From an uncultured Rhodocyclaceae bacterium (GTDB lineage: Bacteria > Pseudomonadota > Gammaproteobacteria > Burkholderiales > Rhodocyclaceae): 64,000 nucleotides of DNA. The stretch's first letter is position 1; every line of letters starts with the position of its first letter. The notes below the pieces were generated by a model, which was not told the origin of the DNA, ran no database searches, and saw only the letters and a list, made by a program, of their open reading frames with translations. Both the position numbers and the translations under genes were made by a program. The DNA is taken from NCBI GenBank assembly GCA_907163225.1, contig OU015322.1, forward strand, positions 992,001 through 1,056,000, read 5' to 3'. This document shows, piece by piece, positions 47,317 to 58,846 of the stretch.

Positions 47317-48183
47317 ATGGAAGGTCGCGTAATCGCCGCCCACGGCCGTCAATACGTCGTCGAACTCAGCGACGGTTCCCGCCTGCCCTGTTTTCCGCGC
47401 GGCAAGAAAAGTGACATCGCCTGCGGTGACCGCGTCGATATCAAGCAAACCTCGGACGATCAAGGCGTCATCGAAGCCATCCAGCCACGCAGCAGCCTGC
47501 TCTATCGCTCCAACGAAATCCGCCAGAAACTGATCGCCGCCAACGTCGATCAGCTGCTTATCGTCGTCGCCACCGAGCCGGCCTTTTCCGACGAACTGAT
47601 CGCCCGGGCCCTCGTCGCAGCGGAAAGCGAGGAAATCGAACCGCTGATCATCCTCAATAAATGCGACCTCGCCGACAAGCTGCCGGCCGCCCGTCAGCGC
47701 CTCGCTGTACTCGCCGGGCTCGGTTATCGCGTGCTTGAACTCTCCGCCCTTGAACACGCTGAAGACCTGCGTCCCCACCTCGCCAACCAGACCAGCGTGC
47801 TGGTCGGCCAGTCCGGCATGGGCAAATCAACGCTGGTTAATGCGCTGATACCGGAAGCCAAAGCCGCCACCCGCGAAATATCGCTGGCGCTCGACTCCGG
47901 CAAGCACACCACCACGCACGCCACGCTCTACCACCTCGATGCCGACAGTCATCTGATCGACTCGCCCGGCCTGCAGGAATTCGGCCTCGGCCACCTCGAC
48001 CGGCACGAAATCGAAAACGCCTTTCCGGAATTCCGTCCTTACCTGGGCCAATGCCGCTTCCGCGACTGCCACCACAACCGCGAGCCGGACTGCGCACTGA
48101 TTGCTGCGGTCAACGCGGAAAAAATCGATAAAACGAGATTTTCAACCTATCACCGCATTACCGGAACCCAGCGCGCCGGCTAA
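47317..48183 (+). CDS. rsgA: small-subunit ribosome biogenesis GTPase RsgA
   Basis: 288-residue circularly permuted GTPase releasing RbfA from maturing 30S subunits. An OB fold (1-70) is followed by G4 NKCD, then G1 GQSGMGKST and G3 DSPG, then the zinc finger CRFRDCHHNREPDC. Normal length. A minus-strand copy of the dispersed motif overlaps the C-terminal codons (AAVNAEKID). Starts 53 bases after the M48 gene. Confidence 0.96.
   Translation: MEGRVIAAHGRQYVVELSDGSRLPCFPRGKKSDIACGDRVDIKQTSDDQGVIEAIQPRSSLLYRSNEIRQKLIAANVDQLLIVVATEPAFSDELIARALVAAESEEIEPLIILNKCDLADKLPAARQRLAVLAGLGYRVLELSALEHAEDLRPHLANQTSVLVGQSGMGKSTLVNALIPEAKAATREISLALDSGKHTTTHATLYHLDADSHLIDSPGLQEFGLGHLDRHEIENAFPEFRPYLGQCRFRDCHHNREPDCALIAAVNAEKIDKTRFSTYHRITGTQRAG
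48104..48124 (-). repeat. dispersed T-tract/GTTGACCG motif, copy 7
   Basis: Minus strand: TTTTTTCCGCGTTGACCGCAG, at the 3' end of rsgA. Confidence 0.6.
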
Positions 48184-48294
48184 GTTTGTTAAACGGCAAC
48201 GTCCATTTCCACGGGTTTTCCACGATAGCTATTTTCCTCGCAGAAGGTGATAATTCTGAGAAAATTACTATAGCTTGGCGCCTGGAGAGAGCAA

Positions 48295-49380
48295 ATGGGT
48301 GCAAACCCGCCGACCATCCTGATTGTGGACGACACCCCTGAGAACCTGACCGTCCTTGGCGAATTGTTGCAACCCACCTACCGCGTACGTGCCGCGAACT
48401 CCGGTCGCCGCGCGCTGCAAATAGCCCTGACCAGCCCGACGCCCGACCTCATCCTGCTCGATGTCATGATGCCGGATATGGATGGCTATGATGTACTCGC
48501 CGAATTGCGCGCCGCACCCGCCACCCAAAAAATCCCGGTCATTTTCGTCACGGCCATGGATAGCACTGACGATGAAGAACACGGACTGGATCAGGGCGCG
48601 GTCGACTACATCACCAAGCCTATCCGCCCCAGCATCGTGCTTGCCCGCATTCGCACCCAGCTCGAACTCAAGCAGGCTCGCGACATTCTCAGTGACCAGA
48701 ACAGCTATCTGGAATCCGAAGTGGCGCGCCGCATGCGCGAAAACCAACTGATTCAGGAAGTCAGCATTCACGCCCTGGCGCGCCTGGCCGAAACGCGTGA
48801 CCCGGAAACCGGCAAGCACCTGCGCCGCACCCAGGAATACGTGCTGACGCTGGCCAGGGGCCTCCAGAAAAATCCACGCTTCGCCCACTATCTCGACGAA
48901 CGAACCATCAACGCCCTGGCGCAATCCGCCCCGCTGCACGACATCGGCAAAGTCGGCATTCCCGACCACATACTCCTCAAGCCCGGCAAGCTGACGCCAG
49001 ACGAATGGGAAATCATGAAAACCCATGCGGCACTGGGCAGTAACGCCATTGCTCAAGCCGAAGCCGATGCCGAAAAGCCGGTGGAATTTCTCGCCATCGC
49101 CAAGCTGATTGCCCACTCCCACCACGAAAAATGGGATGGCAGCGGCTACCCGGACGGTCTGGCCGGCGACGCCATTCCCATTGCCGCGCGCCTGATGGCA
49201 CTGGCTGACGTATTCGACGCCCTGACCTGCAAACGGGTTTACAAAGAGGCGTTCTCCTTCGAGCGGGCCTACAGCATCATCGTCGAAGGCAGTGGCAGGC
49301 ATTTCGACCCGGATGTCGTCGAATCCTTCGTTCGGGATTTCGAAACCTTTGTGGCCATTGCCAAAACCTATGCTGAATAA
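48295..49380 (+). CDS. response regulator with HD-GYP c-di-GMP phosphodiesterase domain
   Basis: 361 residues: receiver domain (ILIVDDTPENL; phospho-acceptor in LILLDVMMPDMDGYD; KPIRP), a coiled linker, then an HD-GYP domain with HDIGKVGIPDHILLKPG and the full HHEKWDGSGYPDGL. All metal-binding elements and the GYP triplet are present, so an active c-di-GMP hydrolase is likely. GGAGAG precedes the ATG. First gene of a three-gene signalling operon; the hybrid kinases downstream could phosphorylate it. Confidence 0.92.
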   Translation: MGANPPTILIVDDTPENLTVLGELLQPTYRVRAANSGRRALQIALTSPTPDLILLDVMMPDMDGYDVLAELRAAPATQKIPVIFVTAMDSTDDEEHGLDQGAVDYITKPIRPSIVLARIRTQLELKQARDILSDQNSYLESEVARRMRENQLIQEVSIHALARLAETRDPETGKHLRRTQEYVLTLARGLQKNPRFAHYLDERTINALAQSAPLHDIGKVGIPDHILLKPGKLTPDEWEIMKTHAALGSNAIAQAEADAEKPVEFLAIAKLIAHSHHEKWDGSGYPDGLAGDAIPIAARLMALADVFDALTCKRVYKEAFSFERAYSIIVEGSGRHFDPDVVESFVRDFETFVAIAKTYAE

Positions 49381-49383
49381 TTG

Positions 49384-52300
49384 ATGAACAGCCCCACCCA
49401 GCGAAAACAATCAAGGGAAATGCACCGGGCGATCGCCCAGGTCGTACTCCCCTACGTCGCCCTCGCTGGACTATGGATTTTGATTTCCGATCAGCTGGTT
49501 GAATATTTCATCGCAGATTCTGCCGCTCGGATAAGGGTCAGCATGATCAAGGGCTGGCTGTTCATTGCGGCCACCGCCGCACTACTTTCTGCCCTGCTCT
49601 ATCGGCTTTTGCATGAGAATCTGGCGCGCCGGGACGCGGCCGAAGCAGCACAGGCGGTACTCTCCCAAGAGCGCGCGCAATTGCGAACGCTCTTCAACAC
49701 CATTCCCGACCTGATCTGGCTAAAAAATACTGACGGCATTTACCTGAGCTGCAATCGGCGCTTCGAGCAACTTTTCGGGGCGACCGAGGCCGATATCCGC
49801 GGCAAATCCGATTTTGATTTCGTCGCTTCCCAACAGGCCGAATTTTTTCGCGCCAACGACCAAGCCGCGCTGGCAGCCGATGAACCGTGCAGCAACGAGG
49901 AATGGGTCACTTTTGCCAGTGATGGCCACCGCGAATTGCTGCACACCATCAAGGCGCCGATGCGTGACAGCACCGGCCAGTTGATCGGTGTCATCGGTAT
50001 CGGGCGAAATATTACGCAGGCCCACGAACTGCAGGAGCGCTTCGCAGTTGCCTTCCACGGCAGCCCGGCCGGCATTTCGCTGACCACCGTGGACGATGGC
50101 ACTTTTATCGACATCAACCCACGCTACCAACAGCTCCTCGGCTGGAACAGGGAGGATCTGATCGGCAACAGCTCGATTGATCGTGGCTTGTGGATCAGCA
50201 GCGAGGCTCGTGATGCCTGGCGCGACAAACTGAAGAAAGCCGGGCAGCTGCAGGACTATCAGACCGAGTGGAGAAGAAGCGACGGCACACCGATCCAGAT
50301 CAGTCTCTCGGCGGAAGTCATTCACCTTAGTGGCCAGCCTTATGTTTTGGCCTTTGTCGTCGACATTTCCGAGCGCCATCGGGTGTTGAAGCAGATTCAC
50401 CAGCTGCAGGAACGCCTCGCCATTGCTTTCCGGGCCGCCCCCGTTGCCGCCTGCATTACCCGCATGAGCGACGGCATGGTGGTTGAAACCAATGAGCGAA
50501 TGCTCAACGAGTTTGGCTGGACACGCGACGAATTAATTGGCAAGACAACGCTTGAGGCCGGCTTGTGGGGGAGTGCCGAAGATCGCGTCAAGATGATCGA
50601 ATTGCTTCAGCGCGACGGCCGAGTCAACAATTTCCCCAGCGTGGGCGTTGGTCATGATGGGCGGCTACGGGAAATCAGCCTTTCAGCCGATGTTGTACAA
50701 ATGGACGATGTGCCGCATCTGGTTGTTTTCGTTGTCGACATCTCCGAGCGCAAAGCAGCTGAAAGAGCGCTGGCTGAACGAGAAGAGGTTTATCGCAGCA
50801 TTGTCAGCAACGCTGCGGACGGTGTTTGCCTGGTGGACCCGGAAACGCTGGAATTTGTTGAAATCAACGATGCCGGGCTGCGTGATCTCGGCTACACCCG
50901 CGAAGAGTTCTCAGGTACAAGCCTGGCTGACATTCAGGCGACGCTGACCGAGCATGAAATCCAGGTCAAATTGAACAGTATCGTGGCCGAAGGCGGAGCG
51001 ATTTTCGAGAACCAGCACAGGCGGAAGGATGGCAGCATCCAGATCGCTCGCATCGCTGCGGTGGTCGTTGCTGTCGGCGGCAAACGATTGGTCAGCGGCA
51101 TTTGGCAGGACATCACGGAAGCCAAGCAGACCGCCGCAGAATTGCTGCAGTATCGCAATCACCTCGAAGAACTGGTCACCGCCCGCACGGCCGAACTGGG
51201 CGCCGCCAAGGATGCCGCGGAACAAGCCAGTCGGGCAAAAAGCGCCTTTCTGGCCAACATGAGTCATGAAATCCGCACGCCGATGAATGCCATCATCGGC
51301 CTCACCCACCTGGCCGAGCACCACACGCAGAATAGCGAGCAACTGGATCGCCTGCGCAAAGTAGCCGATGCCGCGCACCACTTGCTGTCGATCATCAACC
51401 AGATTCTCGATATCTCAAAAATCGAAGCCGGCAAACTGGAACTTATCCCGGTTGATTTTCAGCTCTCCCGCATTCTCGACAACACCAGCGAACTGGTACT
51501 CGATCACCTCCAGTCGCGCGGCCTCCAGTTTCATCAAGAAATCGATCCGGCGCTGCCCCCCATCCTGCATGGCGACCCCTTGCGGATTGGCCAGATTCTG
51601 CTCAACTATCTCTCCAACGCCGCAAAATTCACGGAGAGCGGCAGCATTTCCATCACGGTCAGCCTGGTTTTGGCCGAAGAAGAATCCCTGCTCGTCCGCT
51701 TTGCCGTGACCGACACCGGCATCGGCATTGCCCCCGAACATCAGGGCCGCCTGTTCAATGCCTTCGAGCAGGCGGACAACTCGACCACTCGGCGCTTCGG
51801 CGGCACCGGCCTGGGGTTGGCCATCGCCCAGCGTCTGGCCCGATTGATGGGCGGAGACACTGGGCTTATCAGCCAGCCAGGCCAAGGCAGCACATTCTGG
51901 TTTACCGCCCGCCTGCAAGCCGGCACATCGGTACCGGAAGAATCGACAACGCACATCTCGGCCGATCAAGCCGAAGAACTGCTGAACCAGACCCATATCC
52001 AAGCCCGCGTTCTGCTGGCTGAAGACAATCCGATCAACCAGGAAGTTGCCCTCGAACTGCTGCGCGGCATTGGTCTGCAAGTCGATCTTGCGGTCAACGG
52101 CAAAAAAGCCGTAAAAATGGCCGCAGAAAAGCCTTACAACCTGATCCTGATGGACGTCCAGATGCCGGTCATGGACGGTCTCACCGCCAGCCGCCTGATA
52201 CGCCAAAGCGAATCCGGGAGACTGATTCCGATTCTGGCGATGACGGCCAATGCCTTTGGCGAGGATCGCCAGCGCTGTCTCGATGCGGGCATGAACGACC

Positions 52301-52827
52301 ATATCGCCAAGCCGGTAGATCCGGGCAGCCTCTACGCCACCCTGATCAAATGGCTGACGCCGTCCCGGATCGAAGCCGGCACCAACTACATCGCTCCCCG
52401 CCCCGCCCCTCGCCAGCAGGCATCGTCGGAAACACTCGCCACAGAGACGATGACAGCCCTGCAGCGCGTTCCCGGACTGGATTACGAACGCGGTCTGCAA
52501 GCCCTGCGCGGCAAACTCCCCAGCTACTTGCGTCTGCTCGGCGTTTTCCTTGCCTCGCACGGCGAAGATGCCCTGAAAATAGACGCGGCACTGGCTGGCG
52601 GCAATATCAAGGCCGCCGAACAGATTGCGCACGCCCTGAAAGGCGTCTCCGGAACCCTCTGCCTGACAGGTATCTACGAAGCAGCCCGGGCGCTGAACGA
52701 TGCCTTGCGCCGTTCAGCCGCCGCACCGGAAATTTCCGGCCTGCAGAACGCACTCGCCAGCCAGATGCAGGAGACCAGCAAGCACCTGGCCCCGATCATC
52801 GCGACCATTCCGAGCTCCCCATGTTGA
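49384..52827 (+). CDS. multi-PAS hybrid sensor histidine kinase with receiver and Hpt
   Basis: 1147 residues. Two N-terminal membrane helices (about 15-35 and 48-70) with a very short periplasmic loop; four PAS domains (about 90-205, 210-335, 340-455, 460-580); HisKA with [13 protein letters not shown] (about 625); HATPase_c ([15 protein letters not shown]); a receiver ([24 protein letters not shown], about 920); and an Hpt domain with HALKGVSG (about 1082). All phosphorelay residues are present. Starts 4 bases after the HD-GYP gene and overlaps the next kinase by 7 bases. The signal is unknown. Confidence 0.9.
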   Translation: MNSPTQRKQSREMHRAIAQVVLPYVALAGLWILISDQLVEYFIADSAARIRVSMIKGWLFIAATAALLSALLYRLLHENLARRDAAEAAQAVLSQERAQLRTLFNTIPDLIWLKNTDGIYLSCNRRFEQLFGATEADIRGKSDFDFVASQQAEFFRANDQAALAADEPCSNEEWVTFASDGHRELLHTIKAPMRDSTGQLIGVIGIGRNITQAHELQERFAVAFHGSPAGISLTTVDDGTFIDINPRYQQLLGWNREDLIGNSSIDRGLWISSEARDAWRDKLKKAGQLQDYQTEWRRSDGTPIQISLSAEVIHLSGQPYVLAFVVDISERHRVLKQIHQLQERLAIAFRAAPVAACITRMSDGMVVETNERMLNEFGWTRDELIGKTTLEAGLWGSAEDRVKMIELLQRDGRVNNFPSVGVGHDGRLREISLSADVVQMDDVPHLVVFVVDISERKAAERALAEREEVYRSIVSNAADGVCLVDPETLEFVEINDAGLRDLGYTREEFSGTSLADIQATLTEHEIQVKLNSIVAEGGAIFENQHRRKDGSIQIARIAAVVVAVGGKRLVSGIWQDITEAKQTAAELLQYRNHLEELVTARTAELGAAKDAAEQASRAKSAFLANMSHEIRTPMNAIIGLTHLAEHHTQNSEQLDRLRKVADAAHHLLSIINQILDISKIEAGKLELIPVDFQLSRILDNTSELVLDHLQSRGLQFHQEIDPALPPILHGDPLRIGQILLNYLSNAAKFTESGSISITVSLVLAEEESLLVRFAVTDTGIGIAPEHQGRLFNAFEQADNSTTRRFGGTGLGLAIAQRLARLMGGDTGLISQPGQGSTFWFTARLQAGTSVPEESTTHISADQAEELLNQTHIQARVLLAEDNPINQEVALELLRGIGLQVDLAVNGKKAVKMAAEKPYNLILMDVQMPVMDGLTASRLIRQSESGRLIPILAMTANAFGEDRQRCLDAGMNDHIAKPVDPGSLYATLIKWLTPSRIEAGTNYIAPRPAPRQQASSETLATETMTALQRVPGLDYERGLQALRGKLPSYLRLLGVFLASHGEDALKIDAALAGGNIKAAEQIAHALKGVSGTLCLTGIYEAARALNDALRRSAAAPEISGLQNALASQMQETSKHLAPIIATIPSSPC
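52087..52107 (-). repeat. possible dispersed motif, copy 8
   Basis: Minus strand: TTTTTTGCCGTTGACCGCAAG, inside the receiver domain of the first hybrid kinase. It encodes AVNGKKA, a common receiver sequence, so it may be coincidence. Confidence 0.4.
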
Positions 52828-55800
52828 ACGCCAGCCCGATGACCACACTCCGCGAGATCATGACCAGCGAAGTCCGCAGCCTGCCCCCGCACGCAACGCT
52901 CCGGGAAGCCGCCAGCCTGATGGCCAGTGAACACATTTCCAGCCTAGTGGTCATGAGCGACAGCAAAGCGCAAGGCATCCTCACCGAAAGCAACGTCCTC
53001 CGTGCCCTGCATATCGGCCAGCCAAGAGACATTCGGCTTGATGCCATCATGTCGCAACCGCTCATCACCGCTTCGGCGGAACTCGATCTGCTGAGCGCAC
53101 GAAAGCTGGTAGAAAAACATGGCATCCGGCACCTGGTGGTCACTTCCCCGTCGGGCGTGGTCGAGGGTATCGTCAGCGACACCGATTTCCGCATGCACCT
53201 CGGCACCGCCGCGTTCCGCCATCTGCAAACGATGGAAGGCATCATGGATCGCAAGATTCCCCAGTTGTCACCGCGTGCGACGCTGGGCGAAGCGATTGCC
53301 AGCATGCTCAAGCACGCGGCCGATTACCTGATCGTCTGCGACGAGGAAAGGCCGCTCGGCATCATCACGGAGCGCGACATACCGCGCCTGATCAATACCT
53401 TCCAGCAGCCGCAAGATGCGCTCCTGCAGGCAGCCATGAGCACCCCCCTGCGCAGCGTCAATGTCGACGCGCCGGTGACCGTGGCGCTGGAATTGATGAA
53501 TCGCTTTCGCCTGCGCCACATGGCGGTTCTCGGCGACGATGGTCGGGTCGTTGGTGTAGTCAGCCAGCGTCGCCTATTCGAGCAACTGGCGCTGGAACGA
53601 CTGGAAAACGCCCTGCTGCAAGCCCAGCAGGAGCGCGACCGCCTGCGCCTGGAAACCCAGCTGCAACTGGCCCTGGACATTGGCGGCGCCGGCAGTTGGG
53701 AACACTTCCATGACGACGACCGCCAGATAATCAGCCGGGGGCTGCTCACCCTGCTTGGCTGGAAGCCAGACGAAGCACCAAGCACGCGGGCCGAATGGAT
53801 AGCCCGGATTCATCCGGACGACCGGCATTTGCTAAATGCGCAGCCCATCGCAAGCTCGGCAGACCCTGCGGTCAACGGGAAAAACGGGCGAAATTCAGGA
53901 TTTCAGGTTATCGAGTACCGCATCCGTCACAGCGACGGACACTGGCTCTGGGTCGAGGACCGTTGTTGCGTCACCGAAAGCAAGCCTGACGGCAGCCCCA
54001 AAATCACCGAAGGCATCCTCAACGACATCAGCGAACGCCGCAACGCCCGCCATGAAATCACCCGTCAAAACCGTGCGCTACGGCTGATGAGCGGCATCGG
54101 TCAGGCGCTCGTCCGCCACACCAACGTCAATGAAATGCTGGCCGAGGTTTGCACCGTCGCCGTTGAAATCGGCGGCTATCAGATGGCCTGGGTTGGAGAG
54201 GCCTCACATGGCGCGGGAAAGCCGGTCGTCCCGATCGCCGCATCCGGATTTACCGGGGCTTTTCTGAGTAATCTCAACGTTTCCTGGGCTGATGTACCAA
54301 ACGGCCAAGGGCCAACTGGCCGCGCTATCCGCTCCGGCGTGCCGGCAGTCATTCGTAACATCGAGAACGATCCGTCTTTCGAACCCTGGCGCTTGGCGGC
54401 ACAAGCCCTCGGCTATCGCTCATCAATTGCGCTACCACTCAGGGCGGACGGGCAGATCCTCGGGGCGCTCAGCCTCTACTCCGCAAAGCTCGACCCCTTC
54501 GACGACGACGAACTCGCGCTGCTCGACAACCTGTCGGGTGAACTCGGCCTTGGCCTGAGCATGCAACGCTCCCGCCAAACGCTGGCCCAGAGCGAAGACA
54601 TGCTGCTCCAGGCACAACGCCTGGCCCGGCTCGGACACTTCACATTCGAGGCGGCGACCGACCAATTGTCCAGCTCGCCGACCCTTGGCGAGATTTTCGG
54701 CTATCCACCCGGCGAAGTCCTCAACACCGAGGGCTGGCGGCAATTGATTCACCCGGAAGACAGGGAACGGATGAGTGAATACGCGCGTGATCACGTCTTC
54801 CGCAAAGGCCAGGCCTTCGACAACGAATATCGCGTCATCCGCCGCAACGACGGCCAGGAACGCTGGATACACACGGTCGGCCAACTGGTTTTCGGCAACG
54901 ACGGCCGGGTCAGCCGCCTGTTCGGCACCAGCCAGGACATCACCGAGCGCAAGCTGTTCGAGCAGCGCCTGAGCCAGAGCGAAGCAGACCTCAAGGAAGC
55001 GCAGGCCGTCGCCCACTTCGGCAGCTGGACGCTGGATATCCTGAACGACGACCTGAAATGGAGCGACGAAGTCTTCAATATCTTCGGGCAAAACAAAGAT
55101 CAACCGTTGAGGCTGGCCAGTTTCGTCGAACGCATCCATCCCGATGACCGCGAACGCGTCCTGACCGACTGGACGGCCGCCCTCGCCGGCCAGCCCTACG
55201 ACAGCGAACATCGCATCTTCGCTGGGAAGCAGGTGCGCTGGGTGCGCGAGCGAGCCAACGTCCGCTTCGACCAGTCCGGCCGCCCCATTTTCGCCGTCGG
55301 TTCGGTGCAGGACATCACCGAACGGCGAGAATCCGAAGAGCAATTGCGCAAGCTGTCGCTGGCCATCGAACAGTCGCCGCACAGCATCGTCATTACCAAT
55401 ACCCGCGCTGAAATCGAGTATGTCAACGAGGCCTTTGTCCTCAACACCGGCTATGACCGCAATGAGGTCATCGGGGCCAACCCGCGCATGATGAGCTCCC
55501 ACAGGATTCCGGCCGAAACCTATATCGACATGTGGGCAACCCTTGATCGGGGAGAAACCTGGCGTGGGGAATTCATCAACCAGCGCAAGGATGGCACCAT
55601 CTTCAACGAGTTTGCGATCATTTCGCCGGTCCGCCAGGCAGATGGGCTGATCACGCACTATCTGGCCATCAAGGAAGACATTACCGAGAAAAAGCGCATT
55701 CAGTCCGAGCTGGACAACTATCGCCACCATCTGGAAGTGGTCGTTGCCAAGCGCACGGAGGAGTTGATTCTGGCCAAGGACGAGGCCGAGTCGGCCAGCC

Positions 55801-57560
55801 GTGCCAAAAGTTCGTTCCTGGCGAACATGAGCCACGAAATCCGGACACCGATGAATGCCATCATCGGCCTCACTCACCTGGCCCGGCGCAATGCCGGCAG
55901 CCCGGAGCAGAACGAGCGCCTGGGCAAGGTCGCCGATGCGGCGCAACACCTGATGAGCATCATCAACGACGTCCTCGACATTTCGAAAATCGAAGCCGAC
56001 AAGCTACAGCTCGAACACACCAGTTTTTCGCTTGCCCGCATCTGCGCCAGCGCCTGCGAGCTGGTTGCGCCGCGCGCCGAAGCCAAGCATCTGCCCATTA
56101 CCTGCGAGCTGGACCCTGCACTACCGGCGATGCTGCTCGGCGACCCGCTACGCGTCCAGCAGATCCTGCTCAATTTCCTGTCTAATGCCATCAAATTTAC
56201 CGAGCACGGCGTCATTGGCCTCACGGCCAGGCTGGTGGAACAAGCTGCCGGACAAGCCACCATCCGCTGCGAAGTTGCCGACACCGGCATCGGTATTGTC
56301 CCCGCGGAAATGGAAAGGCTTTTCTTCCCCTTTGAACAAGGTGACGCCTCGACCACCCGACGCTATGGCGGCACCGGTCTCGGCCTTGCCATCAGCCGCC
56401 GCCTGGCCGAAGCAATGCACGGAGAAGTCGGGGTCGACAGCCAGCCAGGCCGGGGTAGCACCTTCTGGTTTACCGCCCGCCTGACCCTGTCCTCATCCAA
56501 CGAGCAGCAGCAAGCATCCACCAGCCCGACCGCCACCCACCTGAACGGCGCGTCCATTCTGCTGGCGGAGGACAATGCCATCAACGCCGAAGTCGCCTGC
56601 GACCTGCTCGAGCATGCCGGCCTGGCGGTTGACCTCGCCAACAACGGCCGCGAAGCGCTCGACATGGCCCGCCGCCGCCATTACGACCTGGTCCTGATGG
56701 ACATGCAAATGCCGGTGATGGACGGGCTCGAAGCCACCCGGCAAATCCGCAGACTGCCAGGCTGGGAGAAGATCCCCATCCTGGCAATGACGGCGAACGC
56801 TTTCGACGAGGATCGAGATATCTGTCTGTCGGCCGGCATGAATGATCATGTTGCCAAACCTGTCTCCCCCGACATTCTCTACGCCGCGCTGATCCGCTGG
56901 CTGCCGGCCAAACCGGTTACCCCGGCCCAGCCCGGCAAGAATGACGTGAGATCGATGCTGGCGGGCGTCATTGGCCTGGATAGCCAGCTAGGCCTTAAAT
57001 CGGTGCTTGGCAAGATGGAGAGTTACCTGCGCCTGCTCAACAAATTTGCCGAAACCCACGGCGACGATTTTTCACTCATCCGCAGCAGTCTCGCCGCCGG
57101 CAAGCACGACGAAGCATTGCGCCTCGCCCATACCCTGAAAGGGGTTGCCGCCACCCTCGGTGCAGTCCTCATACAAGGAATCGCGGCAGAGCTGGAAACG
57201 GCCATCAAGGAAAACTGGGAAATTGCTGCCATCGAACCGCTGATCGAACTTGCCGAGAATGCCTACGCCTCCTTGCACGAGCAGCTGGCCGGTATCACCC
57301 CCGCCCCGCAGGCTGCGGAGTCGGTGCTTGATGTGACCGTCGCGGCGGAATTGCTCAAACGACTTCGGCGCGAACTGCAACAAGGCGAAATCAGCGTGCA
57401 GGACGTGGTACGTCAGCACGCGACGACCCTGAAGCAAGTGCTGGGCGGAGATCACCGGAAATTCGAGGAACTCGTCGCAGACTTTAATTTCGAGGAAGCT
57501 CTGGCTTTGCTAAACACACCGCAGAGCGCCCGGCAGGCAGCCGGAAAAGCGCCGGATTAG
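52821..57560 (+). CDS. giant hybrid histidine kinase with four CBS motifs, PAS/GAF, receiver and Hpt
   Basis: About 1579 residues with no membrane segment seen. Four CBS motifs (two Bateman pairs, residues 7-260; [80 protein letters not shown]) are followed by a PAS domain, a GAF domain (about 415-580), three more PAS domains, HisKA ([13 protein letters not shown], about 1003), HATPase_c, a receiver ([24 protein letters not shown], about 1292) and Hpt (HTLKGVAA, about 1435). CBS pairs usually bind adenine nucleotides, so the kinase may read cell energy state. Its kinase core is clearly paralogous to that of the preceding gene. The ATG at 52821 overlaps that gene's stop; the open frame is much longer but the upstream part is not coding. 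Confidence 0.9.
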   Translation: MLNASPMTTLREIMTSEVRSLPPHATLREAASLMASEHISSLVVMSDSKAQGILTESNVLRALHIGQPRDIRLDAIMSQPLITASAELDLLSARKLVEKHGIRHLVVTSPSGVVEGIVSDTDFRMHLGTAAFRHLQTMEGIMDRKIPQLSPRATLGEAIASMLKHAADYLIVCDEERPLGIITERDIPRLINTFQQPQDALLQAAMSTPLRSVNVDAPVTVALELMNRFRLRHMAVLGDDGRVVGVVSQRRLFEQLALERLENALLQAQQERDRLRLETQLQLALDIGGAGSWEHFHDDDRQIISRGLLTLLGWKPDEAPSTRAEWIARIHPDDRHLLNAQPIASSADPAVNGKNGRNSGFQVIEYRIRHSDGHWLWVEDRCCVTESKPDGSPKITEGILNDISERRNARHEITRQNRALRLMSGIGQALVRHTNVNEMLAEVCTVAVEIGGYQMAWVGEASHGAGKPVVPIAASGFTGAFLSNLNVSWADVPNGQGPTGRAIRSGVPAVIRNIENDPSFEPWRLAAQALGYRSSIALPLRADGQILGALSLYSAKLDPFDDDELALLDNLSGELGLGLSMQRSRQTLAQSEDMLLQAQRLARLGHFTFEAATDQLSSSPTLGEIFGYPPGEVLNTEGWRQLIHPEDRERMSEYARDHVFRKGQAFDNEYRVIRRNDGQERWIHTVGQLVFGNDGRVSRLFGTSQDITERKLFEQRLSQSEADLKEAQAVAHFGSWTLDILNDDLKWSDEVFNIFGQNKDQPLRLASFVERIHPDDRERVLTDWTAALAGQPYDSEHRIFAGKQVRWVRERANVRFDQSGRPIFAVGSVQDITERRESEEQLRKLSLAIEQSPHSIVITNTRAEIEYVNEAFVLNTGYDRNEVIGANPRMMSSHRIPAETYIDMWATLDRGETWRGEFINQRKDGTIFNEFAIISPVRQADGLITHYLAIKEDITEKKRIQSELDNYRHHLEVVVAKRTEELILAKDEAESASRAKSSFLANMSHEIRTPMNAIIGLTHLARRNAGSPEQNERLGKVADAAQHLMSIINDVLDISKIEADKLQLEHTSFSLARICASACELVAPRAEAKHLPITCELDPALPAMLLGDPLRVQQILLNFLSNAIKFTEHGVIGLTARLVEQAAGQATIRCEVADTGIGIVPAEMERLFFPFEQGDASTTRRYGGTGLGLAISRRLAEAMHGEVGVDSQPGRGSTFWFTARLTLSSSNEQQQASTSPTATHLNGASILLAEDNAINAEVACDLLEHAGLAVDLANNGREALDMARRRHYDLVLMDMQMPVMDGLEATRQIRRLPGWEKIPILAMTANAFDEDRDICLSAGMNDHVAKPVSPDILYAALIRWLPAKPVTPAQPGKNDVRSMLAGVIGLDSQLGLKSVLGKMESYLRLLNKFAETHGDDFSLIRSSLAAGKHDEALRLAHTLKGVAATLGAVLIQGIAAELETAIKENWEIAAIEPLIELAENAYASLHEQLAGITPAPQAAESVLDVTVAAELLKRLRRELQQGEISVQDVVRQHATTLKQVLGGDHRKFEELVADFNFEEALALLNTPQSARQAAGKAPD
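53865..53884 (-). repeat. dispersed T-tract/GTTGACCG motif, copy 9
   Basis: Minus strand: TTTTTCCCGTTGACCGCAGG, in a PAS-domain loop of the CBS kinase ([11 protein letters not shown], an apparent insertion). Confidence 0.7.
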
Positions 57561-58846
57561 CCCAACCAGCGCGCCACACCGAGACCGGCCGCCCGGCCGC
57601 TGGCCAGGCAGGCGGTCAGCAGATAGCCACCGGTCGGTGCTTCCCAGTCGAGCATCTCACCGGCAGCAAAAACGCCGGGCTGCTGCCTGAGCATCAGGTT
57701 TTCGTCCAGCCCTTCGAAAGCAATGCCGCCAGCTGTGCTGATCGCTTCGTCCAGCGGCCGTGGCGCGATGACGGACAATGGCAGCGACTTGATTGCGGCA
57801 GCCAGGCTGGCTGCGGTGGCCAATGTTTCGGGCGGGCAAAATTCGCGCAGTAAACCCGCTTTTACGCCGTCGATGCCAGCGTGCCGCCGCAGATGGTTGG
57901 CCAGCGAATCGCGGCCGCGCGGCCGGGACAGGTCAGTCGTCAGTTTTTCCAAGCTGCGGCCGGGCGCCAGATCAAGGCTCAGCACGGCGCTGCCGTCACG
58001 GGCCAGTGCGTCGCGCAAGGGGGCGGACAGGGCGTAAATCAGGCCGCCTTCTACGCCCTTCGCGGAAATATTGAATTCACCCTTTTTTTCCGGTTGACCG
58101 CAGCCGGAAGGCGACGAGGCATCGGGCTCACGAAGTCCTGGGGCACTGCATCTGGCCGCCACTGCCTTGACCGGGGCGCCGGCAAATCGCTCGCTGAAAT
58201 ACGGGCTCCAGGCCACATCAAACCCGCAGTTGGCCGGCTTCAACGGCGAAACGGGTACGCCCCGCTCGCGCAGCAGCGGCACCCACGCCCCATCCGAGCC
58301 AAGCCGGGCCCAACTGCCGCCCCCCAGCGCCAGAATGACGGCGTCCGCCGCAACGTCGATTTCCCCGTTGGGAGTGGCAAAACGCAGGCCGCCCTGGGCC
58401 GTCCACCCCAGCCAACGGTGCCGCACGTGAAACTGCACGCCTTGGCCGCGCAGGCGATGCAGCCAGGCGCGCAGCAGCGGTGCAGCTTTCATTTCCTTGG
58501 GAAAAACCCGACCGGAGGTGCCGACGAAGGTATCAATCCCCAGCCCGTGTATCCATGCGCGCAGCTGATCCGGCCCGAAGGTCTCGACCAGCGGCCCGAG
58601 CTGCCCAGCCCGCTCGCCGTAGCGGCCGATGAAATCAGCCAACGGCTCCGAGTGGGTAATATTCATGCCGCCTTTGCCGGCCATCAAAAACTTGCGGCCG
58701 ACGGAAGGCATGGCTTCGAAAATTTCGATTTTTTTCCGGTTGACCGTGGGGGTGCAGCCAGTCGCGGTGGCCAAGGCTTCAGCCAGCACTTCCGCCGCCA
58801 TCAAACCGGCTGGCCCGCCACCGATAATGGCTACGCGCTGGGTCAT
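57557..58846 (-). CDS. BaiN/HI0933-type NAD(P)/FAD-dependent oxidoreductase
   Basis: 429-residue flavoprotein of the HI0933/YhiN family (TIGR03862-like). The dinucleotide-binding [29 protein letters not shown] and a C-terminal [15 protein letters not shown] flavin motif are present. Substrate unknown. Two in-frame stretches look inserted relative to the family: [12 protein letters not shown] near residue 35 and [12 protein letters not shown] near residue 255. Both are encoded by copies of the dispersed DNA motif. Its stop codon overlaps that of the convergent hybrid kinase; its start overlaps the transglutaminase gene by 4 bases. Confidence 0.85.
   Translation of the reverse strand: MTQRVAIIGGGPAGLMAAEVLAEALATATGCTPTVNRKKIEIFEAMPSVGRKFLMAGKGGMNITHSEPLADFIGRYGERAGQLGPLVETFGPDQLRAWIHGLGIDTFVGTSGRVFPKEMKAAPLLRAWLHRLRGQGVQFHVRHRWLGWTAQGGLRFATPNGEIDVAADAVILALGGGSWARLGSDGAWVPLLRERGVPVSPLKPANCGFDVAWSPYFSERFAGAPVKAVAARCSAPGLREPDASSPSGCGQPEKKGEFNISAKGVEGGLIYALSAPLRDALARDGSAVLSLDLAPGRSLEKLTTDLSRPRGRDSLANHLRRHAGIDGVKAGLLREFCPPETLATAASLAAAIKSLPLSVIAPRPLDEAISTAGGIAFEGLDENLMLRQQPGVFAAGEMLDWEAPTGGYLLTACLASGRAAGLGVARWLG
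58083..58103 (+). repeat. dispersed T-tract/GGTTGACCG motif, copy 10
   Basis: Seven T then CCGGTTGACCGCAG, inside the flavoprotein gene; read on the minus strand as GQPEKKGE. Confidence 0.8.
58729..58749 (+). repeat. dispersed T-tract/GGTTGACCG motif, copy 11
   Basis: Seven T then CCGGTTGACCGTGG, in the same flavoprotein gene; read on the minus strand as TVNRKKI. The frame differs from copy 10. Confidence 0.8.

Noticed and set aside
52350-52820. Upstream extension of the CBS kinase frame by 157 codons
   Set aside because: It overlaps the receiver/Hpt end of the previous kinase in another frame and is Arg/Pro-rich; the ATG at 52821 begins directly before the first CBS motif.
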